This document shows positions 45,001 to 53,900 of a stretch of 64,000 nucleotides of DNA, piece after piece. The stretch is taken from contig WELA01013572.1 in NCBI GenBank assembly GCA_009602735.1, positions 462,094-526,093 on the forward strand, read 5' to 3'. The stretch comes from Mesotaenium endlicherianum (Eukaryota; Streptophyta; Zygnematophyceae; Zygnematales; Mesotaeniaceae). Within the stretch, counting starts at the first letter, position 1; every line of letters starts with the position of its first letter. The position numbers and the translations under genes are program-made. The notes beneath the pieces are model-generated. The model made no database searches. It was not told the origin of the DNA and saw only the letters and a list, made by a program, of their open reading frames with translations.

Positions 45001-48000
45001 ACGAGTGGGACGTGTGGCAGCGGCGCACAGCGGCGACGGAGAGCAGAGCAGAAGTGCCTATCCTCGACGCGGGGCGCCACAGGAAGGGTCGTAGGAGGTC
45101 TGGCGAGCGTACCCGTTGCCGATCCTCTTTCGCGCGGCCACGGCCTCCTCCCTCTCCTTGTCGGTCAATGCCGGGTCTCTGAGCTTGGCATTGAGGGCGT
45201 CGCGCTTGTGCCTGTTCTTCTCGAGGTTGGCAATTGACGTGTTCAGCTCTTCCAGCAGCTCGGTGTCCCCCCTCCCCGTCGCGTACTCCCTCATGACGCG
45301 CTGCGCCTCTTCCCAGCTCATCGCGAGCTCCGCTGCACATCCGGCCAGGAGACAGACCCCACCCCACACGGCGGTGCAAAGTAAGCAACCCGTTCCTGGT
45401 GCCTGCCGTGCTGTGCGCGCAGGAAGTGGTGGAGGCTAGAAATAGGAGGGGCACCGCGCCGACTCACCGTGATAGCGCCCGGGCCTGCCCTCCTTGCGCT
45501 TGGCGACAGCCTCCTGCAGAGTCCTGACCTCCCGCCCCACCATGGTGGGAGTCTCCTCTTCGGGCCCCTCGCTCGCCTCCTCGGGATGATCTTCGAAGCG
45601 CGTGGCCCTCTCCGTCACCCTCCTGCGCAACGCGGTCACCCTGCGCACGGCGGGCAGGGAGCGGGCCACCACCGGTCACGCGCCGCTGGGCACCGGCAGC
45701 CAGCCTGTCGGTCAGAGATGGAGGCGCGCGCATGCATGCAGCCTGGGTAGGTTGCCGTGGAGGGGCACTCACTTGTTGGACACCTCCTTGCCCCGGGCTT
45801 GCGCCTTGGCGTTGCCGCTGTACTCGCACCTATCTTTCCCCACCGGCCTGTACTCGTCGTGGTGGTCCTGGAGCGCATCCTCCGCCTCGCTCAGGTCCTG
45901 CAGCATCTTGTTGAGCTTGGGGTTGTTCTTGCCCTTGAGCACCCCGATGGCGTGGGGCAGGTAGTCATCCCCGCCTGCACTAGCCAGCAAAGTAGCACAA
46001 AGAGGCCAGGGGGGGGGGGAAAAGAGGGCAGCGGTCAGCAGGAGCACTACAAACCGTGAGACGGCATGATGGGAGAAAAGTACAAAACGAGCAGAGTAGA
46101 GAGTGGGTGAGGTGCGAAGCACTCACGCGCCCCCTTGGCGGCCACGACCCTGGCCCTGTCAACGTCCTTGCGTATGATGTCGCGGTCGCGCTGGTGTTGC
46201 TTGCGGTCGTCCCTGGCCTTCGCTGACTGGTGGGCCATCTGATTGCAGGCCGCGCCCGGCACGTGCTGACCCTTGGCCACCAGATCGCGCGCCATGCCCG
46301 CCGCGCGCACCTTCTCGCCGCCCATCTCCGCCGACACGAGGCGCCCGGCGGCGTGGTGCGCGAGCGTCAGCGCGTAGCGGCCGCTCTGCCCGGGGTCGTG
46401 CGGCAGTGGGCGGGGCCCCTTGGCCTTCACGCGCTCCACCTCGCGGGGGTCCGGCTTCAGCTCGGCGGGTATCTCCACGGACACGCCGCTCTCGTCGGAG
46501 CCTGGCACGAAAGCGCACGACCAGGTCCGCGTGCTCGTGAGGATGAGGGCAGAGAGGGAGGGAGGGAGAGGGCGCGGGAGAGAGAGCAAGCAAGTACACA
46601 GGTCGTGCGACGGTGTGAAGCAAGCACATCAAAGGCACAGATCGCCCTCGAGTGAGGCCCGATGCACCGAACCAATAGGGAAAAAAAATGGAGCGCGCAC
46701 AGCGAGAGTTGGGCGCCGAATTCACCTCCGAGGTAGTCGTGCATACTCGGGCGGGCGAGGTCGATCGCCGGGCCGAAGTAGCAGTCGAACATGGAGTTGG
46801 AGATCTGGCTGCGCCACCCGCACCTGTCCGCCAGGTCGCGGATGATCGTGAACACGTCGAGGTAGCCCTTCTGCTCGATGACGTAGATGGCCGCCTGCAC
46901 GCCAAGTGCACATCGTGGGAGGGGGGCGGGGGCGTCAAAAGTCCACCAGAATGGAGGCAGCCCGGAGCACGCGCGGCAGGCTTCTGGCAGCGCGAAATCC
47001 GCGCAAAATCTAGAGCAAAGCGACGGAGAGAGATAGGGGAAGGGGGGGGTCGGGCACCTGCTCCACCGTGCCCTTCCGGATGCTCTGGCCGGAGAGCTCG
47101 TCGGGGCAGATGCTGGCGTACTCGGCCATTGCCTTGATCTCGCGCGTGAGGGCGTACTCGCTCCACTGCGCGCAAGGGGCGCAAGGGTGGCAGGGGCAGG
47201 AAGGACATCATCATCAAGCGAGGTGCGGGACGGCGGGATGTGCCAGATCTGGACAGTCATAAAAGTGGCATGAGGGCGCGGAGACTCACCGCCTCGCGCG
47301 TGTAGTCGTTGTCGCGCGTGGCCACCAGCACGGGGTCCTTGAGGCACTCGGGGCGGATCTCGTAGTCGGTGCGGGGCGCGTCGTCGCCCCGCGCGCGGGC
47401 AACCACAAAGACGTCGCGCGCCTCGAGCATGACGACGAGCCAGCGGTGCAGGTTGAAGGGGGCGTCCGTCCTGCCAAAGGCGGCCTCCCGGCGGTTGCCC
47501 TCCTTCCAGGTGTTCTTGTGGGGGTCGATCTTCGAAGGGAGCACCCCCAAACGGGCGTGCACCATGCAAGTCGTCAGCAGCAGGCAGGTGGTTTGTGGAG
47601 GGGCCGGGGGGGGGCGGAGAGTGGCGGGGTGGAGGTGTAGTGAAACAGGTAGATAAATTACTTAGNGAGGTTTGCAACGAGTGGCAAGTGACGGCAGCGA
47701 CAGCGATAGTGCCAGGAGAAAGAAGTCAGCGCGAGCACCACGCACCTGCCACACGACCAGGCTGGCCTCGCCGCCGCCGCCGCCGCAACCGCCGCTGTCG
47801 TGGGGGAGGGACGAGATGCGCAGGTCTTCCAGGCGGGTCTTGAGCAGGTCGCGGACCCGCGCCCCCGCCTCGTGGCCCATGAGAAGCATCAGCGCGTTGA
47901 CGACGTCGCGCGGGATGTCCTCCCGCAGCGGCGCCAGCATGAGCTGCACGTCGCGCAGGATGAGGGCGCGGCGCCTGCGCGGGTGCTCGACGGGGTACAG

Positions 48001-48483
48001 CCGCAGGCACACGTTGCGCGCGGCGCGGGCCTCCTCTTCGAACTCCGCCATGGTCCCCTCTACCGGGGGCGGGTCACGGCTCCTCAGCCACCGGAGGAAG
48101 GAGGTGTCCATGTGGACGAGCGTCTTGTGCGCGTAGCCGACCCCGCGCTTGCCGTCGCGCAGCCAGCGCAGGAAGACCGCGTATGTCTTGCGGGATATGG
48201 AGCCGGGGAAGCCGGCGGACAGCCAATCGTGGCGGCCCGGTCCCTCGTCGCCGTCCTTGCCTTTGCCCTTGGCGGTGTCGTCGCTGCCCTCCCCGGCCAC
48301 CCGCTCGCGCGCGAAGAAGACGACGAGGGCGGAGAAGCACATGTGCAGCGTCTTCATGTAGTGGCCAAAGGAGCGGCGCTCGCCCAGACCCTGCTCCTCC
48401 TCGGCGGCCCCGGCGGTGGCGGCGGCATCGGCCTCGGGGTCCTTGAAGTGGCCGCCCTTGCGGTTGCTCTTTCCCGCAGGCAT
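39025..48483 (-). CDS. Double tyrosine-recombinase protein, copy 2 (1,971 aa, 19 exons)
   Basis: Exons: 47746-48483, 47290-47529, 47058-47165, 46726-46894, 46127-46501, 45773-45974, 45468-45640, 45113-45332, 44675-44958, 44432-44497, 44067-44237, 43811-43936, 43286-43627, 42494-43106, 42014-42340, 41727-41901, 40581-41291, 39856-40133 and 39025-39622. Every intron is GT-AG (mostly GTGAGT or GTGCGT donors), phases agree, and the CDS is 5,916 nt. Residues 60-401 form a first tyrosine-recombinase domain. Residues 420-1071 are a charged linker with helical stretches and a basic run (KRKKKRGKGKGKGK). Residues 1072-1530 form a second recombinase-like domain. The tail is partly coiled-coil and ends acidic. 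It probably cuts and rejoins DNA for its own element. The start is the first ATG before the conserved KGGHFKDP. Exon 6 could instead end at an in-frame TGA overlapping its donor, giving a 610-aa protein. Confidence 0.82.
40581..43106 (-). other. Second tyrosine-recombinase-like domain of copy 2 (exons 14-17)
   Basis: A helical N-terminal half (residues 1072-1275) is followed by CAALRPNSVELLRLRDVEF with Arg1324 as the first catalytic Arg. A basic turn, TDRKARKHGRTRR, comes next, then EYAGLPP and SAQSLRSGRC with Gln1473 and Arg1476. VCHTLGKTQ and LKPYAQP give His1505 and Tyr1519 as possible His and Tyr. The His-to-Tyr spacing is longer than usual, so the Tyr assignment is weak. The Arg1 and QSxRxG signals and the shared EYAG motif with the first domain are stronger. 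It may be a divergent or inactive partner domain. Confidence 0.6.
41338..41560. repeat. Minisatellite in intron 16 of copy 2
   Basis: Imperfect repeats built on GCGACAGCGAGCTCGGCAGC and shorter CGACAG units fill most of the 435-bp intron. The matching intron of copy 1 (29612-29758) is only 147 bp and lacks them. The array therefore arose or was lost after duplication. Confidence 0.75.
46726..48483 (-). other. First tyrosine-recombinase domain of copy 2 (exons 1-4)
   Basis: A SAM-like core-binding region fits TYAVFLRWLRDGKRGVG and TSFLRWL (about residues 110-150). The catalytic part shows GHEAGARVRDLL with Arg209 as the first catalytic Arg. Lys candidates lie in HKNTWKEGNRR (about 250-260). 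SGQSIRKGTVEQ has Gln353 and Arg356 in place of the usual His-x-x-Arg. CGWRSQ then CYF gives Trp389 in the His/Trp position and Tyr401 as the nucleophile. The order and spacing match the phage-integrase family, and the family's second His is known to vary to Trp. Confidence 0.78.
47666..47666. other. Single N in intron 1 of copy 2
   Basis: An isolated undetermined base lies between exons 1 and 2, a probable contig join. Both flanking exons have correct splice sites, so the gene model does not depend on it. Confidence 0.8.
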
Positions 48484-49906
48484 ACTATATTGCATGCAAC
48501 AAGCGGGCAGTGAACAAGGTCAGCGCGCGGCTTTGGTTCTCACAGGATCTGGCAAAAGTGGTCGTATGTCTTGCTTGGCAGGTAACCTAATGTTGCCAGA
48601 GGAGCTACTGGTGTGCTCTATGTGCTCTATTGCTCTATTGCTCTCAAGCATCCCTCAAATGCCCACGGCGGAGCAGACCGAGAATCAGAAGACCCGCAGC
48701 CAGGCACGCACAGTGAGCAGGCTGCATGGGCCTGGTGGGGGGGGGACCACTTACCCGATGAGGGAGGCGGGTGAGGACGCGAGGGAGCACCACCAGGTGG
48801 CCGGAAGCAGGCGTCAACCACGAGCGGATTGCTTGTTGGACCTGCTGAACGCGCGCCATGATTGCAAGGCACCCACGTGGTCAGCAGCTACGTTGTGGTT
48901 CGTTGAGGATCAAGTCCTCAGAATGGAACGTTCAAGCAGTGTGTGATGACTAGCCACTCGACAGCAATTGCTGCAACCACCTAACAGGTTGCAAAGAGTG
49001 CCAGGCTGCACACCCAGTGATATATGGAGCAAACTTTGAAGGGAGTTACGAGGTTGATTGTGGCACAGATTTAACACCGGACCAGCCCTGGACGACGTAT
49101 GGCAGACGCCCTGCTGAACATGAGCTGGAATTGGAGGTGGGGAAGTGTGCTCGAACAGCAGAGTATGCTTTCGGTATGATGCTCAACATGCTCAGTACAT
49201 GCCCTCGGAGGTACTCTGACAGCTATTAGATGCAAGACTGCAGGCTGCTGGATCGTACATACTCAGCTCACTCAATGTGCATGGCTGGAATGAGAGGGGA
49301 TCTGACCTGATCACTTGCCCGGTCCCTTGCTTCTCTTCCTTTTAGAAAGGAGGCGCCATATCCAGGCCCTGGCCGCCCGCCTGCCTGCCTGCCTGCCTGC
49401 CTTGCCTGCCTGCCTGCAAGCCTGCAAGCCAGCCTGTCGCGCATGGCTTGAATCTGATGCGGGCTCTCCCTAGCCTCCTTCCCGCCATCAATCGCCCTAG
49501 CCCGCATCGAGAGTGCCGGCGCCATCTTCTTGCCCACAGTGCCATCTCTCTCCGTGTCTCGCCACCCGCCCCCCCGGTTGCAGCAGCAGCAGCTGTGCAC
49601 TGCCACTCCATCCGAGAGGAGGCATGATTCCACCTCTGTCGTAAATCTTCGATGGAAGCGCGGCGATGACTTAACGAGATACGCATTGAACATACAGTCT
49701 TGATAAACGGATGCATTCTTGATTCGAATCTGCTCTGCTTGTCGTGACATTATTTCAGCAGCTAGAGTGGGACAAGCTCGATTAAGCCTCAGATAGACGC
49801 TACGAGTGGGCACGCGAGCAGTGCTAGAGAGTGCGAGAGTGTGCATGCATGCATGCAGGAAGGACGCGTGAGCACCAAAAACAAGAACAAGAGCAAAAAT
49901 AGGGGG
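48484..49906 (-). other. 5' flank of copy 2, with blocks shared between copies
   Basis: This is the probable promoter region of copy 2. The block 49288-49600 (with GGAGGCGCCATAT and CGAGAGTGCCGGCG) recurs upstream of copies 1 and 3. A CTGC run lies at about 49378-49420 and a TGCA run at 49842-49857. No credible ORF was found. Confidence 0.55.
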
Positions 49907-50233
49907 GACTCCGATTACATAAGGCACGGGCTTGTGACTCCGAGCGAAAGCAATGCGCACGCTTAGCTATAGATAGAGCTGTAGCTGTGACCGAAGGCTC
50001 TCTTTGCTCTTTTGGGCCTGCGTGGTGTCCGAGGGGTGTGACTCCGAGTATGTATGTGCTGGATGGACTCCGATGTCTCCGATGTGGCTCCGATGTCTCC
50101 GATGTGACTCCGATCTTGTCGGAGTCGCACGGGACGGAACCAAACAAAAGATGACGGCGAATCTTGCCAACTGTATCTGACGGCCCGTCTGCCCAAGGCC
50201 GGATGCCTGACCGAATTGAGCGTGTGACTCCGA
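49907..50233. repeat. Iterated TGACTCCGA motifs beside tRNA-Tyr, with an inverted repeat
   Basis: Exact TGACTCCGA occurs at 49935, 50039, 50105 and 50225, the last overlapping the tRNA 3' end. GACTCCGAT also occurs at 49907 and 50066, with CTCCGAT variants at 50077, 50088 and 50097. GACTCCGA at 50106-50113 and TCGGAGTC at 50119-50126 form a perfect 8-bp inverted repeat with a 5-bp spacer. The motif equals the outer part of the putative att site, so these may be recombinase-binding sites. That is inference. Confidence 0.7.
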
Positions 50234-50314
50234 CCAACCGGATTCGAACCAGTGACCTAAGGATTGCCTGTTGCCAACTACAGTCCTCCGCTCTACCAAC
50301 TGAGCTATGGTCGG
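50229..50314 (-). tRNA. tRNA-Tyr (GTA) with intron
   Basis: The 7-bp acceptor stem CCGACCA/TGGTCGG is perfect, with discriminator A. The D-arm has GCTCAGTTGGTAGAGC, the anticodon arm AGGACTGTAG then ATCCT, and the T-arm GGTTCGAATCC. The anticodon GTA reads tyrosine codons. An intron of about 13 nt sits one base after the anticodon, the standard place for tRNA-Tyr, leaving a 73-nt mature body. The sequence closely follows the plant tRNA-Tyr pattern. Its 3' end is duplicated at 37923-37943. Confidence 0.95.
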
Positions 50315-50365
50315 GTGATGTTCAGGGAAGCGATGCTGACAATTGTAGATATTTTGTTTTCTGAA

Positions 50366-50406
50366 ACCTACCGGATTCCAACCAGTGAACTGAGGATACT
50401 GCTGTA
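50366..50406 (-). pseudogene. Degenerate tRNA-Tyr fragment
   Basis: This stretch resembles the T-arm, variable loop and 3' half of the anticodon arm of the adjacent tRNA-Tyr (shared CCGGATT, CAACCAGTGA and GAGGAT on the + strand). It lacks the acceptor stem and 5' half. It is a likely relic of a second tRNA-Tyr gene. Confidence 0.6.
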
Positions 50407-50941
50407 AATGCTGCTGGAGAGGGTTCTTGCGGATATCTGATGTCTCGTCGAATCCAGGCTACCGACAGCCGCGACGCTGCACTGACGTGACGAGCGACGG
50501 GGTAGGTGCAAATTGATTGTCCCCTTTCGTCAAGGTCGCGCAGCTTGGGGGCTCGTGGAGGAGCAGCACCATCGCGGTGCTTCAAACGACACCTGCATGG
50601 GAGGGGGGAGGGGCATCTCGAGCCTTCTTCACCTGCGCCCATCTGCAAGCGTGTAGCGAGCGACCTCTAGCTGAAGTCGTTTTAATTGCAGGAGAATTGG
50701 GAGCACGATCCGCATAATAATAGCCAGGGCATCAACGACAAGAACCCGTTATAGCCATAGCTATAGCGGGGATGCGGAGATAGACACACATATTGGAGCA
50801 CCTAATCTCGTCCTCTTCTTCGTTTCGGTCTGAAGCTTGGCGGTTCAACGGCTTCCTCCTGTGTGCAAGAAGAAAGTCCGGGAGATTTTGATGAGAGGGA
50901 GGGCGGTCGCGCACTAAGCAGCTGAAGGAAGAGCTCTCAAG
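50407..50941 (+). promoter_or_regulatory. Upstream region of the epsin gene
   Basis: No gene is supported in these 535 bp between the tRNA-like fragment and the epsin start codon. The region should hold the epsin promoter and 5' UTR. I cannot identify a clear TATA box or other site. Confidence 0.4.
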
Positions 50942-53900
50942 ATGTCCATGTCTATGATCGACATAAGGAAGGTCTTCGATCAGACCGTGAGGGACATGTA
51001 AGTGCAGTGAACGAGGTCGTGTACCTTCACTCATGCCAGTCGTGGAAGGGCGTGTGACGAGGTTTTACATGCAGCCTCTCCTTTTCCGGAATCTTTTTCT
51101 TTCCTAGGATGTGGACCCGGACCGGTTGGGGCGAGCGGCGGATAACAGTAAGCATCTTGTCTTGTGCAGAAAAAGGGAAGTGAACAAGACGATATTGAAG
51201 GTCCCAGAAATCGAGCAGAAGGTACAATACCGCCTCATTTGGTGCTTCTGGTCTTCCTCCTACGCATAAAGATTGGGCGTACATAGTCTTGTCGGTCAAT
51301 GTATGTGCGGATGGTGTTGGAAGCTTGCCCAAAGGCTGGCGACATCCCGACTTCAAAGAGCTGTCGTTGTTTGTCCTCTTAACGATGGATCAGATGTTTC
51401 CTCCTCGAGATGAGTCTGCTGCTCATATCCTGTTTTTTGTTCTTTTTTGGCAATGTTCTTCACAGACACTCGATGCAACAAACAACGAGCCATGGGGGCC
51501 TCATGGCAAGTACATGTCCGACATCGCGAGGGCAACAAAGACGTAGTAAGTCCATGTGCACCTATCTGACTTACCTGCAATTTATCTTCGTGTCAGCTTG
51601 TTTTTCCCAGTTCCTTCCGTAAGAGACCCTCTCTTTCCACATCTTTACACCATCTACATTTTTATACCATCTGCAAGCACCTCACCCCTTCTTTCTTTCT
51701 CTTCTTTCTTCGTTCCTGCGACACTCAGCACCGAGTTCCAGATGATTATGGGGGTCTTGTGGAAGCGCATCCAAGATGTGGGTAAGGACTGGCGCCATGT
51801 GTACAAGGTGAGCTGTGCATCCTTCTTTCTGCATGTGCCCTGAGTGTTGTATCAGGTTTTCTTGGCTTTGACCATCCTGCTGCTCGTGAGTAATAGTCCA
51901 CTCGTTTCGATTAACTTCTTTTGCAGTTTGGTGTGAGCAGCATCCCATGTGCACGACATGTTTTTTCTTGCTTCCCTTCTCCTCAGTTAACATGTGTTCT
52001 CATTCTTTTCTCTTTTTTGCAGGCATTGACCGTGATGGAGTTTCTCGTTGGACATGGCTCGGAGAAAGTGATTGACGAGCTCCGTGATCATCGGAGGCAG
52101 ATTGAGGTGCGAAGCTGGCAGAACCGGTCTTATGTCTTGCTTGGGCTGGTGACCTTCTAGAGTTCAGGGGTAGGTGGCGATCTCCGATGGAAGTGTCAGT
52201 CCTCAGTGAAGGGCGGGGTTTTTTGGGTGTTGTACTTGATAGTAGCAACACACGAGGTTAGGATGCCAAGATTGCTACTGGTGTGCTCTTTTGCCAGTTA
52301 AAAGAGTCACATGGATGTCCCTTGCACCTTCAGTTTGCCTGCAAGCTGTGCTAGGCGCGGGTGCAGCACGCCCGGGTACTAACACTTACGAGATTGGCAT
52401 GCATGCATGGTGTGTTGAGAGCAGAGGTTGACAGATTTTCAGTTCATCGAGCCGAACGGCAAGGACCAGGGTATCAATGTCCGCAAGAAGGCCCAGACCC
52501 TGTACGCACTCATCACTGACAAGGACAAGATCCGGGAAGCCCGTCACAAAGCGCAAGTCAACAGAGACAAGTACGTATCGGCCGATCTCCCTACCACTTG
52601 CTTCACTCCAGCCAGTCAGCCTACCTGCACGCCACTCCCCCCTCTGGACCTTGTCCCGCCACCAGCTTTTCTCCTCTGCCCACGGCATAGCAACGATACG
52701 AGCCTCGTTGCTGGCATGCATATCGCAAGGGTTTTGCTCTACTCTTGCAGCTGACTCTGAGGGAGTGTCCAGTGTCACCAGGCCTTGAAGCTGCAACCTG
52801 GAATGTACCAGCTCACCTCTCCTACCTACTCGCATGTGTCGCTCCTGTCGTTTGATCTTTGATACACTGCAGATATCGAGGGATGTCGTCGTCGTCAGCA
52901 GGGTCCAGGTCGAATCCTTACGGCGATGAAGATAGGCACAGCGGCAGCAGAGACTTGGACAGGTACGGCGACCGGGGCGGCGACAGGTATGGCGACAAGT
53001 ACGGCGACAGTCGTGGCGACACGTATGGGGATAGCTCGGGTGACAAGTATGGAGACAAGTATGGTGACGTGGACAGGTACAAGAGCGACCGCTACGAGGA
53101 CAGGGGCAGAGATCCTTCCAACAACGACAAGTATGGTGCGGACAAGTACGGCGCAGACAAGTACGGTGCAGACAAGTACGGGGACAAGTACGGCGCAGAC
53201 AAGTATGGTGCAGACAAGTACGGTGCTGATAAGGACGAGGGGAAGAGCGGCAGCAGAAGTGGAGAGAGGTACAGTGAGAAGAAGAGCTACGATGACGAGG
53301 GCTACTCGTCGACCAGGTCAGTCACATACTCGACTGGAGTTATAACGTCTAGTTGGTTTGTAAAGTGGGCAGAGGGACCTTGCAGACAGGAATCGAGCGG
53401 CCGGCCATCACTCACCTGGCTGCATTAGGGCGGCCGCGTTAATAAATTGCACATATTCTAGGCAGGCATTGTCGTGCGACCAGTCAGAAGGAGGCGCTGT
53501 AGGGGTTGCAATTTTGGTGGGCAATGGTCTAAGTTTTTGGTAAAATAGCCGCCTTGCAGGTCAAGAGTGTCGGTGTATGTGTGTGATGCTTTTGTGTCTC
53601 ATATGCCCTCGTGTGAAAGCACCTTATGCTTCTTCTCGTGCCACCACACAAAGTACTACGCACACTGTATAGAAACAGTGGCTGTATGCCGAGAGGCTTC
53701 ACGTATGCTAGTCAAGGGGGGCGTTCCTGTCAAGTCATGGGTTTGGGAGTTTGTGGTGGCGTTGTATGACTTGTCCAGCGTATAGTTAGGGCATGGCGGG
53801 CCATGATGTTTGTATCTCTGCCATTGATGCTTTCAGGGATGCTGCTGCCGGCTACTCAGCCATGGATGATAAGGCTCGAGCCTCCGGAGGTGCCAGCATT

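Noticed and set aside
45464-45829. Alternative frame of exon 7 (starting LAAGAQRR) as the coding frame
   Set aside because: In copy 1 this frame has a TAG near its start, and copies 1 and 2 differ at about twice as many residues in it as in the chosen frame. The chosen frame also fits the exon 6 and exon 8 phases.
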